Origin: Chionoecetes opilio
Lineage: Eukaryota > Arthropoda > Malacostraca > Decapoda > Majidae
DNA: 64,000 nucleotides
Direction of reading: 5' to 3'
Assembly (NCBI GenBank): GCA_016584305.1
Contig: JACEEZ010000139.1
Location: 1-64,000 of the forward strand
Part shown: in pieces, positions 1 through 12,066 of the stretch
Layout of the letters: the number at the start of each line of letters is the position of its first letter
Numbering within the stretch: position 1 is the first letter of the stretch
Translations under genes and position numbers: made by a program
The notes under the pieces: generated by a model
Told to the model about the DNA's origin: nothing
Database searches by the model: none
What the model saw: only the letters and a program-made list of their open reading frames with translations

Positions 1-3000
1 GTTTTTCAGGGGGGGGGCCCCAAACCCTTTTAAAGGGGGGCCCCCCCCCCGGGCCCAAATGGGGGGAAATTCCAAAAAAATTTTTTTTTGGGCCACGAAT
101 ACAAAAATTTCACCCTTTAAAATTTGAAAAAAAGGCCCCAACCTTTTTTGGCCTTCCCCCCCCCTTTTTTTCCCCCCCCCCATTTTTCCCCCCCCCCCCC
201 CCCCAACCCCCCCCCCGGGGGGGCCAATGCCGCGCCTAAAAAGCCCCAAAGCCAATCCGCCTGTTTGAAATTAAATTTCGGCATTAACCAGGGGGGTTTT
301 TCCCGGGGGAGGGGCTTTTTATGGTTTGCCCATCAAATGTGTCCGATGGGGGCCCCCCGTTCGTCGGGCTCCCTTAAAGGGGGAAAATAAAACCTCAGGC
401 GCTATAGGCTCAAACGTAAAAAAAAATTTTACGTATCTTTTTCCCTTTAAAAAATCCGTGATAACTTAATGGGAATACAGTATACTACTCTAGCACCCCT
501 TTAAAAGGTTTTTATTTACATATGTCATATTTATACTTTTAGAATCTAAGAACACTATGACTGGGTCTCTTAAAAAATGTCTCCTTCAGGTTATTCTCCC
601 TTTGATTATCCGTGAGAAACACATAAATTTCCCAGCTTGGTGTCTAAACTTTGCATCAGAACATCGAAGTCAAAAGAAGGGAAAAAAATGACAACAAAAT
701 ATACACAGGATAACAAAATTTTTGAATGAATGCGAAGTAATTTTCACCACAATAGTCAGTGGAAAACCTAGTCTGATATTAAAAGAAATTTAAAAGAAAG
801 TAAATAGTAAAAAATTTTTTTTATTTTGTGCTTTTTGCACATGGGAAAATTGCATAGGAATACTCGCACTGTTTCTGTACATTTTTTGATCATTTCGGGT
901 GAAATTTTTCTAAAATTTTCTTTCATTTTTAGGACATCTGATTCACATTTTCTTTGGTGTGGACAAAAAACCCCCTTGGAAGTTTTACATTTTGGGTTTT
1001 TTTTTTTTCCCCCCAACAAATTTTAAAAAGATGCAATGTTTTTTTGTTTTCTTTTTGTGTGTTTGAAAAAATTGTCAAAAGTAGAATATTTATTATTTTG
1101 CATTATCATTGAAAGATGATTTCTAAAAAAAATGGAATTTTTTTTTTTTTTTTAGTTTAAATGAATTCTAATTTCCAAAAAAAAAAGTTTTAGGGTACTA
1201 TTTCTTTTCTTTTCAATTTTTAATGTTTCCTTAAGGGTACTCCAATTATTTTAACCTCCCAAATAAAAATGCAATTTGTTTAATAAGATTTACCCCTCTT
1301 GCCAGCTACTACCAAAAATCATGACTGGGGGGGGGAAAACTGAAAAAAATTTTTTTCCCAAAAATATTTGACAACTGACAGAATTTTTTCATGGCCTCTT
1401 CTTTTTTTAAAATTCCCATACCGTATATACGTTCGTGGGGCTCATAAATTTAATTTTTTCCTTAAATTTTCCTTATTCATCAAAGGGAAGGCATGAAAAA
1501 AAGAGACATGATTTAATAAACTAAATTCCCTCTTTAGGTTTTTATGATTTTTCAAATACTGTCCCCAAACCATGACTGTAACATTCCCATAACAATTGTG
1601 CCCACTTTATTTCGTTCAACCCGCAATGCATAAAAAGCCAACATGTTTTTCAATACTTGGTCTTGTGAGGGCCCTCTTTTTTGCAGGGAAAAATTTTTCC
1701 ATTACTTTACCATAAAAACAATTGAAGGGGATAAAAATTTGTTTTTTTTTTCCATTCCATGATAGAAGATAGGGGGCTTATGACTTATTTTTGTGTTCCA
1801 AATAACGGGTTATCTTTTGGGGGTCAGGGAATTTGGTGGCAATGAGGGGGATCGTAGGGTACGCTGGAGAGTATCGTAACCGGCAATGTCCACTTTTATA
1901 GTCTCCCCCCCCATTAGTACTCATTAGTTTTCAAATCCATATTACCATTTTCATCGTGTTTCTCACAAAGCCAAGACAGATCTGAAAAGCATTCATTATC
2001 TGCATGAAAAATACAAGAGCTTCTTTTCCTTTTTTTTTTGCCATCAAGGGGGGTAACAAAAGGCCAATCAAAAAAATTGGAATGTTTAAAAAAAATGTCA
2101 GGGCAAGAACACCCTCACCAAGTTTTGATTAAAACCAAAGCCGGTATCGGGTGTTGCCAACAAACACACCATCCCTATAAATGGGCCCCCTCCAAACCCC
2201 GGGCCCCGGGGATCCCCCTCTGGATTGTGATTTGTAGTTTTAGATGCACATAGAGTCTTTCTCACTCCCTTCCCTTTTTCTGCTGCTCCAAAGCCTCTCG
2301 GCCAAAGAAAACTATATCTTTTGTGAATTTAAATTATCTGTAAAATTACATTTAAAATTTGGACCTTCTGATATTACTTTCTTTACTGTAATTTTGAAAA
2401 GATTCTTTCAAACATTAGGCCACATAAACTTCTAGGTCAAAAAAAGGTATAAAATTTAAATAAATTTCAATGCTGTACTGTCATCATTATTCAAACTTAT
2501 AAAAGAAATTTTTTTAATTTTTAAACTAAAACTTACCCGCCAAAAGATTTTTAAATCCTTTCAGGATTAACAAAACCAGTTTTCTTTAAAAAGAATGACC
2601 GAGATTTAAAATTTAAAATTATACAAAAAACTCAAAAATTACGCAACACTTCATGGCTTGCTCTGAAAACCTCGGCCGCACTCCCAAGGGGGTTGTGGTG
2701 GAGTCCAGGGCTTGGCCCCCGAAAGCATAAAAATTCTCTATCCTTGGGGGAAAGCATTGCATAATAAACCCGTTGAAGCATGTTGTACTTCTTCCCCCCT
2801 GAAACTAAATTTTTTTACACATTTATCGCATATGAAAAGTAAATAAAATTTTTGAAGAGTACATTCCAACCAACAAAGTTATGATAAATTTTCGAGAAAA
2901 AAAAATTAAAATTATAAGATTTACAATACGTTTCGGGTTTTTGGGCTCAATTAAATTAATAAAATTTCCTGTGGCAACATGTGAAAAAAAAAGAAGAAAA

Positions 3001-3230
3001 AGGAAAAAAAGGGAATAATAGGACAAGAATGCAGTCTAGACGGGGTTTTTAAACCAGAGGGAGGAAATTCCTAAATTTTGAAATTGTAGAGGGAACAAAA
3101 ATACATGTCAGTCTAGAGGACCGGTTTGGGGGGCCCTGGACAGGAAACTATAGTTACAACCCCAACATACTCTCAATATTCTGAAAAATCAGGGGATTCA
3201 CAATAAAAATTTTTTCATCTCTTTCTTCAC
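1..3230. other. Poorly polished AT-rich intergenic or intronic stretch
   Basis: No gene, RNA or repeat boundary can be supported here. The first 400 bases are dominated by long G and C homopolymers, and the rest by A and T runs. Short open frames are low-complexity artefacts of those runs. A degraded transposon copy just downstream (3471-4144) has a noisy left half compared with its sister at 59943-60651, so I read this stretch as low-accuracy consensus near a contig end. If the PDPR-like gene continues, its last exons could be hidden here. Confidence 0.6.
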
Positions 3231-3261
3231 ATGATGCCTTCTGCAACTCCTAGCCATAAAT

Positions 3262-3354
3262 AACAGTAGAATGGATGTGACACTCCGCAACTACGCGCCT
3301 GGATGCTGCAGTACTGGGCCCCATGGTCAGTCTGCTGGCCCATTCACTTGCGCA
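3262..3354 (+). repeat. Inverted-repeat partner of 6161-6262
   Basis: This block, containing GCAGTACTGG and CAGTCTGCTGGCCCA, recurs in reverse complement at 6161-6262 with small indels. The two face each other across about 2.8 kb that holds other elements. They may be the ends of one composite transposon or two copies of one repeat in opposite orientation. No duplicated target site was seen. Confidence 0.6.
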
Positions 3355-3470
3355 AAAAACTACATATAGACTGGGGGTTATCTATAAGGGGGAAATCCCG
3401 AAGATACGAGCAGTTAGGTTCCCCCTGGCATACCATAAAAGCGAAATCTCGTATAGCGAAAAACTAACTA

Positions 3471-3537
3471 CAAAAAAGCCTATAACCCCGCACGTTAACC
3501 GGGAAATTTTATATCATTGGGGATGGCAAAAAACATG

Positions 3538-3575
<38 letters not shown>

Positions 3576-4144
3576 ACACACCTATGCCTATAGCGCGGTA
3601 GGCAGTGAGCTCCTGGGTGTGATGGTAGGCTCTGGAGGCTCACTCGAGGGATGGGATGGTTGGCCTCGCCCTTTTGGTGGCGCAGGTATGATTCTTATAG
3701 TGACTAGCCTTGGTTATTAGAGGCTCATGCCGCCCCCTGTTGGTCCTCCTGCACGTCGCAGTCGAAGGTAGAGTGTATGGACAGGGCATATGTTGCAAGT
3801 AATTAAGTGCTCACGTGATGTAAAATTAAGTTGTACGAGGTAGAAGTACTGTATACAACAGTACAGAGTTGTGATTATACGTGATGAAAGTGATACCAGT
3901 GTTCAAATGCAACTGAGTCCCCCCTAACATATTCTACTGTTACGAACGAAGGCTCCCCCTCTCCTTGATTACATGCTGCTGCTACCCGTTTCATTGTACG
4001 TGTAGTTTGTTATGCTTTTACATACTGGTTTTTTTTTTTTTTTTTTTTTCCCCCTATCAAGGAGGCATTGCATAACTCGTACACATTGTGATAACTCGGC
4101 AAGGGCGCGAGCCCCTATCGTGCCGAGTTCTAAGGCTTTTACTG
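3471..4144. mobile_element. pogo/Tigger-like MITE, copy A (degraded left end)
   Basis: The right end reads in reverse as CAGTAAAAGCCTTAGAACTC and abuts TA at 4145-4146. The left end at 3471 is a noisy version of the same terminus next to TA at 3469-3470. The whole length aligns with the cleaner copy at 59943-60651, including an internal poly-T tract and an embedded SINE. TA flanks and CAG termini fit the Tc1/mariner/pogo superfamily. No transposase is present, so it is non-autonomous. Confidence 0.75.
3571..3790 (-). mobile_element. SINE tail embedded in the Tigger-like copy A
   Basis: The sequence matches the tail of the SINE at 13484-13785 and the embedded SINE at 60094-60300, all sharing the block that includes GGCTCATGCCGCC and CGCAGTCGAAGGTAGAG. 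It runs in reverse orientation and begins beside a poly-T tract, which is the poly-A tail on the other strand. The tRNA-like head is not recognisable in this copy. Confidence 0.65.
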
Positions 4145-4628
4145 TATGGTAAAATATAGGTTGGTTCCAGGACCCCTCATAAATGTTTTTCAAAGCTAAA
4201 ATAAACTGTAGCAGTCCCCAAAGTTGGGCCGCACACCTGTCTTAATTACTCTTCAGTCAAGCCCTGCTTGGGGTGACCTGAGGGGTCAACCAAAATCCCC
4301 TTTGTCGCAGCCCGGGAGTCCTGTATTAATCAGTTGTTCTACCAACCCTACAGTTACGGAACAACCCACTCCTCTCCCTGTGTTCCTCTCAGTGTGGTGG
4401 TAGAGTTTAAGGTAACTGGCCAGAAGCTGGTCTAGGAAGCCAGGGCGGGAACCCATCAACTAGGTGACGAAGGAATTTGGGTCAGAAGCGATCAAGTCAC
4501 GCCAGGGTTGGCTTGACCTTTAGGTGGTAATTAGCAAGGTGGTGTGGGCCCCAAGCTTGGCCACCACAACATCATCATACAGCCCCGATGCTATGTGGAA
4601 GGGCGGGCATTTTCAACCATGGTTAATT

Positions 4629-4890
4629 TTACTCACCCCAGTTTTGAATTTCGTAGCCTTGATTTTCGATCTCCGTATATTGAAAATATACCATAATTTA
4701 CTCAGCTCGTATCATTGATTTCCTCTTATACCGATGCTCGTATAACGGACTTCCCTGTACAGGGAGGTCCTTGTTTATACGAGCATTCGGTATACGAGAT
4801 CCGATGGATACGAGGACTGTGTAAATTAGGGTTATTTTCATATACGATATCGAAAATCCAATGCTATGACATTCAAACGGGTGAGTAAAA
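4629..4890. repeat. Head-to-head TIR pair with CTG-TA-CAG junction
   Basis: Two related arms (4629-4757 and 4760-4890) are inverted about a central CCCTG-TA-CAGGG at 4753-4764. CAGGGAGGTCC is a transposon terminus, because a single further copy starts at 58950. So two element ends touch and share one TA target dinucleotide. This could be two copies inserted side by side or a foldback derivative of one family. Confidence 0.65.
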
Positions 4891-5510
4891 TATCCAAGTT
4901 CACAATACGTGGCCCTACCACTCCCAATTCTGGACAACAAGGGGATTTGGTTGACCCAGTCCGGTCAACCCTAGCAAGGCGTGACCTAAAAGGTAATTAA
5001 AGCATTGGCCCGCAGCCTGACATTTAGGGCTAATTAGCAGCTGTTGCGGTCCCCCCCCCCCAACCTTGGGACCGGCTTACAACTAGGTACCTTCTCTTTT
5101 ATCACGCGGCGTCCCCTAACATTACAACGTCTTTTTTGCTTGTTATGCATGTTTTATGGTTTAAATTAATTTGCAGTTGTTATTTTGTGTCTATTTTCTT
5201 TTCCGCTTTCAGAATACTTTTTCTACAGAATAGGTAGTACAGTGTGGGTAAATATAGACGCTGTGTGTTTGTTTGTGTTTGCCAGAGTTTATTTTAGCTA
5301 TTGCAACACGTCTTTTTTTTTCTTTTCTTTCTTTTTAATTGATGGTCCCTGGAACCAAACTATATTTTTTACCATTACTTTTATGTGTTTCGTTATAATA
5401 CGTATTTCGCTTTACGATATGCCCAGGTGGATCCCTAACTGCTTCTTATCTTCGGGAACCTCCCTGTAATATGATATACTGTAACTTGTAAATATTTTGT
5501 TTCTATAATA

Positions 5511-6086
5511 TTATCAAATAAAAACAGTAAAACCCGCAAAAGAAATGCCATTACGAACTCTGAAGAATAATGCATGAACTTATATTCACCCAACTCTTCG
5601 CCATTTAACTTTGCGGTCAACTTTTATCAGAATGGTATCATAGAAGCGCAATTTATTAGCTTTGCATTGATATTATTTCGTTTTTTGATATGAATTTGGA
5701 ACCATGCGTTTAAATAAATAAAATCATCAATCGGTAATTTTCCCCGATTGATGGTTATTTTTTAGTTTACCGCTAATTTATACAGTGGTGCTACTTCATT
5801 TACAAAAACGAATATATACGTAATAATACATCATCAACGGGAAACTTACCCGATTGATGATTTTATTTATTTAGTTAACGCTAATTTATGCATGGTTCTA
5901 ATTAAGTCATCAGAAAACTAAATATGTCACTGGAACGCTAATAAAATTGCGCTTCTATTTGACACGCCTTCATGAATATAAGTTGACTCACAAAGTTTTA
6001 AAATGGCGAAGAGTTGAAGTTCTGTATATTTCTTCATTCTCGTAATGGCATTTCTTTAGCGTGTTTTACTGTTTTTTATTTGATAA
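5511..6086. mobile_element. Foldback MITE with about 150-bp arms
   Basis: The left arm (5511-5664) and right arm (about 5935-6086) are reverse complements with scattered differences. Both hold the CCATTACGA / TCGTAATGG block and the GAAGCGCAATTTATTAG / CTAATAAAATTGCGCTTC block. The centre carries a second inverted pair around ATCAATCGG and CCGATTGAT. There is no open frame. A diverged relative occurs near 61555-61700. Confidence 0.75.
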
Positions 6087-6424
6087 TTTAAGAACAAACA
6101 TTACGAAGATTAAGTATATACATATATAACCTGATAAACCATTCTATATGCTAGTCAATATGCAGCAATTGAAATGGGCCAGCAGACTGCCCATGGGCCA
6201 GTACTGCAGCGTCGCGCGCGTATTGCGGATGTCACATCCAGTTCTACTGTCAGCTATTCTCTGTTTGTTTGCCTGACATAATTCTAAGAAAGTTGGAGGT
6301 GATATGTTCCATGTTGAGTCTCGTGCCAAGTTAGGCTAATTCTATCTTGACAACGGTGACCGGTTACCATCATGGACGAAGTGTTTTTAGGTTTTTTGTT
6401 TTGTTTTTGTTTGAGAATTTTGTC

Positions 6425-6720
6425 AGTTATCGACGCGCTGGCATGGGGATCTCCACTGTAACCAACAGTCTCGCTTCTCCTCCTTGGAGAGAGAGAGCTG
6501 TCTGCTAGTGCGTCTAGTGTTGGCCGAAGCCAGCACCCCCGGGAGGGCGGGTCAAAAAAAAACCCCCGCAAACACCGCCGGTACCCATTCACTGCTGTGG
6601 ACAGGGGCGCGGGTTTTAAGGGAAAAAACAGCCCAACTGTTTCCGTTCTGCCCGGGGATCGAACCCGAACTTCTCGGTTTGTGAACCGAGCGTGCTACCC
6701 CTACACTACGGAGTACCCGA
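6425..6720 (-). mobile_element. tRNA-Val-derived SINE
   Basis: Read on the minus strand, 6720 to about 6646 resembles a tRNA: box A-like TAGTGTAGGGGTAGCACG, an anticodon stem CTCGG/CCGAG with loop TTCACAA (anticodon CAC, valine), and box B-like GGTTCGATCCC. The body continues to about 6425. A sister copy lies at 16673-16950 on the plus strand. The acceptor stem does not close well and a body follows, so this is a SINE and not a working tRNA gene. Confidence 0.8.
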
Positions 6721-7489
6721 GGTAGTCCTAAGCTTTCTCTTTGGGTCTGTCAGGCCAACCAATAAGGTATTTGTCTGCTGTGCAGATTCTCTGCAATGAC
6801 CACTCGTAGCCTGTGAATGAATGCATCATCATGCGTGAAGGTTTCCTTTGGGTGGGTGCATTTACTTAGTAGCGTACGGGGAAAGGAGTTATATTCTTGA
6901 GCTTCCGTTTTCATCTCTTTGGTAATCATAGCTTTAAACTCGTGAATACTCTTAGCATTACTAAGAGGGAGGGAAGAGGGGGGGGGGGGGGGGGTTTTTA
7001 TTGTCAGGATCTTCCACACATCGATACTCTGATATTAGTAAGTTTATTATCATCCTTCAAGCATCTTGTCTTCCTCTGTGATCCTAGTCTTCATAACATG
7101 TCATCTTTGTCATTCTTTCCATTCCGGTCATTACTCTTTATCTTTAGAGTCCAGATGCTACAACAAACGTAATTGGTCCCAGACTTATCCTTATTAACAT
7201 TTTGTTTCTTTTCTAGGATCATTAAAAATTTACATGTATTGAAGGTAATTAGTTTCCTTCCAGCCATAACCAAGACAAAGCTGCTACCCTTACCACAATC
7301 AATTTAACACTGATATTATTCCATCATAATATGTCTATAATGAAAATACATTAATTTACCCATTGATGTACCTTACCTTTAATTATAATTAATCAATTAG
7401 TAAAGAAATTAGCAATAAGAAATTGATCTTTCCTGTATTATATTGTATACTACGCAAAGCACCACCTGTGTTTGGGATCCTTCGGCCCA

Positions 7490-7560
7490 CCAACACAGAC
7501 TCTCCAGAGAATAGCCCCGTTTCTAGCTTTCCTGACATCATGGATGTAGAAATGTATGTA
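7490..7560 (+). repeat. Exon-like repeat (copy 1) coding an SPD/NFPEIMDVE-type peptide
   Basis: The plus strand reads as TDSPENSPVSSFPDIMDVEM. Three further copies occur at 7699-7760 (+), 8741-8828 (-) and 52211-52300 (+). The reading frame is conserved across the copies, and two of them are followed by a GTAAGT donor-like site. It could be an exon of a mobile-element gene or simply a repeat that happens to be open. I do not recognise the protein. Confidence 0.55.
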
Positions 7561-7564
7561 TTAA

Positions 7565-8025
7565 CGCCAACCCTTCCCATACACCCCAACCCATTCACTC
7601 ACCATTACTCAGCACCCCCCACCCATTCACTCACCCATTAGGGCTATTGGTGGGCCCTTCGGCCCACAACCTGTGTTTGGTGGGCCTAAGGCCCACCAAA
7701 CGACAGACTCTCCAGATAGCCCTTCTAACTTTCCTGAAATCATGGATGTAGAATGTAATTGGTTTCCCGCCACCCTGTCACGTCACCCCCATTACCCATC
7801 ACCCCCCACACCATTCACTCACGACCATTACCCATCCCACACACCCATTCATTCACAACCATTACCCATCATCCCCCCCCACCTATTCCCTCACCTATCA
7901 CCCATCACCCCCAACCCCCCACCACCAAACACCCCCCCACCCATTCACCGCCCCACCCATTCACTCACCCATCACCCCCAACACCCATTACCCATCACCC
8001 CACCCTTCATCACCCATTACCCATC
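7565..8025 (+). repeat. Degenerate minisatellite rich in CCCATTCACTCACC / CCCATCACCC
   Basis: C-rich, G-poor tandem variation on CCCATTCACTCACCCATTA-type units interrupts the repeat neighbourhood. Long proline/histidine/threonine open frames in two phases are by-products of the repeat. It separates two exon-like repeat copies (7490-7560 and 7699-7760). Confidence 0.8.
7699..7760 (+). repeat. Exon-like repeat (copy 2)
   Basis: The plus strand reads DSPDSPSNFPEIMDVE, the same peptide as copies 1, 3 and 4, followed by GTAATT-type sequence. Confidence 0.55.
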
Positions 8026-8435
8026 ACCCTACATCAAGGTTTCCTCATTCTCGCAAAAACACACAACATTTTTTTTTTCACAATTCTCGCTATATGCTGC
8101 TAAAAAGAAGAAAAAAAAGTGATCGAATCATCTCATAAGTGGGCTTAAACCTTCCCCTAGTCTGAGCTGGTTCCAAAACTGTGACATATGATTGGGATTC
8201 CGCCACGGGGGCGGCACCTATCGCGGACAGACAGTACACACACACTTTCGCTTATATTATTATAGATAAAATTATGATGTAATAAAATATTTATGGTATC
8301 ATGCACACCAATCCTTAGATTAGTGTGCTTCGTAGCAAAGAGTATGAAGAGGGAATAATGAGATAATCTTAGTTAGCTTAATTCTAAAAGTGTATGTTGT
8401 GACCAAAGATATATTATAAATATAAAACACTTCAC

Positions 8436-8627
8436 TGCCACGTATATAACAACAACAATACCCTCTTGGGGATGTATAATACCCATCCTAGTTTCCCCTG
8501 TTATGGGTATATTCCATGGCACGGATTCCATTAGCAGCCAAACATCCATCTCCTTGAAAGAGAAGAATGGAATGCCTTGGTTGAGAGATCTCATCTGTTA
8601 TTCAGACATACATTCCGCTCCATGGAC
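8436..8627 (-). CDS. PDPR: PDPR-like exon 13 (frameshifts)
   Basis: It begins after TTGACAG| with GP and then, across frames, shows DLSTKAF, PFFSFKEMDV, NGIRAMEYTH and a GELGW..LYIP-type stretch, the signature of the GCV_T fold. At least four one-base indels and an in-frame TGA are needed to read it. The 3' boundary (GCA|GTGAAG) is tentative. No later exon was recognised below 8.4 kb. Confidence 0.75.
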
Positions 8628-11600
8628 CTGTCAAATGTACAAGAAGTAATAATCTGCCCCTGTAATGATTTAAACATTTACCGTAGATAACACAAAGTCG
8701 CCAGGACAACGTTTTTCTTTTTCGATTTACATACGTCTGGTGGCGTTCATACTTACATTTCTACATCCATGATTTCAGGAAAGTAGAAGGGGCTATCTGG
8801 AGAAGTCTGTGTCTTTTGTGTCTTCATCTGGGTCATATTATGGCTATAAATGACAAATACCAAAAAGAATCACCGAGGGGCGACGTTGGTAATGGCTACA
8901 CTAAGATCGCCAGCTAGTGTTTATGTCCTCCGTCAGTGCTGTCTGTTGTCACCCGAAGAAAAAAAAACGGAGTAGTGGAAATTTGAAAGTTTATACTTGC
9001 AGATACACAAGCATAAAACACACTAACTGAAACATGTTAGATTATACAGTCATGATATAAACTAACTACTGTTCATTTCAGTGCCACATACAAATTCAGT
9101 AGTGATGCTATATTCGTATATATGGCGCCTGGCGACATTAGTGCAGTGGCAACCATAGTGTTATCGTACGGTACATCTGGCCTACAGTTTTTAGTTTCTA
9201 ACAAAGTATCTATTTTGAATAAGGTATTAATGAGTTTTACAAATAAAAATAAGCTACGCAGTAATCTTGTAAATCAAATATTATCATAAATGGTGACTAT
9301 TTAAAAATAACCTCTAGACCTGAAAAAATCTAAAATATTTGTTTCCGTATGTAAGATTTTGAGACAACGAAAAACTTACCCATCAGACATATGGCAGTGT
9401 ACATCGAGGTGACGTCACTCAGACAACTGATCCTCTGCTGGACGATTCCTCCTCTTCCAGCACGTACTGCACCGTGTCTGCTGGATTCTGGTGCTATCAT
9501 CAATAGCTGCACAGCCACACCCAACGTCAGGTATACAAAATATTTTGGGAATAATTGTAAATTCTAATTTGGTCTACCGTATTCAGTACAGTAGAGCCTC
9601 TCTAACTCACCCCAAAAATTGTGCAAAATGCTTACGTTCCCTGACTTTCCATCATTTCTTTAAATTCAAGACAATTTTGGGCATAACTTCCATTCAAGCA
9701 TTACCCTGAGAACAGAACGTAATTTCCTTGTAATTTGGCTACCTTTGAACGATTCGAGTGAAGATAAGCGATATTATATAGATATGACCTGTTTTAGTAT
9801 CCTTGTTCGATTACTAATTTGGTTACATACACCCTCCGTTTTTCCCGTACCTCCATTTCCCGGGATCTCGGATTTGCCAGGTCAAAATCCGAGTCCGGGA
9901 TATGTCCATATCCCTGTGACCAATGCCTGGTCCCAGTCCGTAAATCGCAAAGTTGTCCGGCGGGTGCGGTCCGACGTCTCCTGTCACCCCTGGTCAGTGT
10001 CCCGCGCCTCCCCCAGGTGGCACATGCTCAGCGGTCGTATTGTTTACATTTGGCACAAGACACTCACGGGTTTACCTGCACCGCCATCCGTCAGTCCCTT
10101 GTAATGCCGAGGATTTTGATATACATAGTAGATTTACGATCAACTTATTTTTCATTCTGGTTATGAGCATATGTAACGTTGTAGATAATAAGCATGTTCT
10201 CGGAACATATCATTAATTCTTTTCCTTCCTTCCTTTCTTCCCTTCCCCCCTTCCATCATTCCTCTCTCTCCTTTGTCTCCCTCTCCTGTAATCCCTTCAA
10301 AACCGTTATTTCTGCGATCACGTAATTAGCGAATCTATCCACAAGATTAAAATACTCTAGAATCACAACATCACTTCGTCTTCCGGTATTTGAGTATTCG
10401 TATAGTAAATTGCTTGTAGAAACCCTGACATAAAATAATGTCCTTGTACGCAAATATTATCCTTTCGGGAAATCGCGGGGAAAGACCCACTGTTCTCCTC
10501 GTGCGTAGAATTTTGCAGAAGCGTAACACCGATTCGATTGTTTGTATAGGGAAAAATTTAACTATTTTTAACCGACAAATTTTTCCATCATCGTTGAACA
10601 TAATTTATTACACTGTAGCTCATAAGTATTCTTTTGTTTACTGCTCAATTCCTAACTGGTTTGGTAATCATTTCAAACGTCATGTGATTTAAGCCATGGA
10701 TGGTATCAACGAACACATTCTGTTTTCCGCAAGAGAGGCTCGGCCCAGCCATCCCATGCCACGAGACCTCATTCTACTCTTGCTCCTCTCATCCAATCAG
10801 GTTGGTACATCGTTTCTCCTCCCCCCGTTCGATAGAAATTTCCAATACAGAACATTTACTTGTTTATTAATATACAGTAAAACCCTTATAACTCGGCACT
10901 ATAGTGGATCTGGCCACTTTGCCGCGTTATTCAATGTGCCGAGTTATGCAATGTCCTCTGATATAGGGTGTAAATAAATAATAATAAGAAAAAAATAATA
11001 CAACAAAATAAAAAAAGGAAATACAGTACTGTAAAAGCATAAAATCTACCATTACCAGTGAACGGGTAGAATGTGCTGGATTTGATTATCAAACTTAGCA
11101 CAATATCACGCATAGGACGCACCTGCATCCTTCCTTGCCGAGCACTTCACCTTTTCCTGCAGGCTTCAGCTCTCAATTTCATCCCCTTCCGGCTGGAGAA
11201 CACCCTTGCGTGATGGAGCTGACATCTTGATATACAGTACTGTATGATGGTAATCAAGGTGGGCACCAAACTCGTTAATCCTTAATTCGTTAATTACCGA
11301 AGTTAACATTTTCGTTAACGATTTAACTTTAAGTTAACTTTGGAAATTATTATCTGACTAATTAACTTCCGTTATATTTAACTTTCCGTTAAGGTGGGGG
11401 GGGGCAGTGCCAATTTTTTTTAGACTACTGGTAAAAAATATTTCATTTTTCTGTGTTCAGCTTCTAGAGATACTGAGGCTTTAAGCACACTATGGTAAAA
11501 AAATTCTCAAACACTCATCGATTTGGATAAAAATAACTATGTTTGGACCCCCCCCGCCACTCTCGTCAACCCTTCGCGACGTGTTAGCGTGCCATCTTCA

Positions 11601-11958
11601 CTCGAAGTACCTTTCAAACAGAAAGCCAGGGACCAGGTGCCCAATGCTCTCAAATAGATCTACATGATGTAAAATAAACATGAACAAAAAGAGACAAAAT
11701 TATTACCTACCAATGGAATTTTTTGGGAAAATGCCGAATACTCCAAGGTTTTTTTGATAAAAAAAAAAAATACACTCTAAAAAACTAATGAATCTATTCA
11801 AAATGTTTTGCTGCACCTAAACAACAATGAAGGGCTAAATCTCACGAAGGCAAATAGTTTCTAAATAAAAATAACTATTACTGGAGCAAAAACGAATAAA
11901 CAAAAATTTACCATTTTTTTTTTTATATAATATATATATATATAATATATATATATCT

Positions 11959-12009
<51 letters not shown>

Positions 12010-12029
12010 TATATAGTTATACTATCTAT

Positions 12030-12066
<37 letters not shown>

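Noticed and set aside
6646..6720. Possible functional tRNA-Val (anticodon CAC) on the minus strand.
   Set aside because: The acceptor stem is poor, a SINE body follows, and a sister copy at 16673 has the same body. It is a SINE head.
7565..8110. Long proline/histidine-rich open frames in two phases.
   Set aside because: They are products of a C-rich minisatellite, open in several frames with no start, splice or homology support.
9411..9530. Plus-strand exon-like segment between CAG and CAG|GTATAC, with an LLDSGA stretch resembling a retroviral-type aspartic protease.
   Set aside because: The minus strand of the same bases is PDPR-like exon 12 with correct splice sites and phase. The protease-like string is a short chance reading in the other strand.
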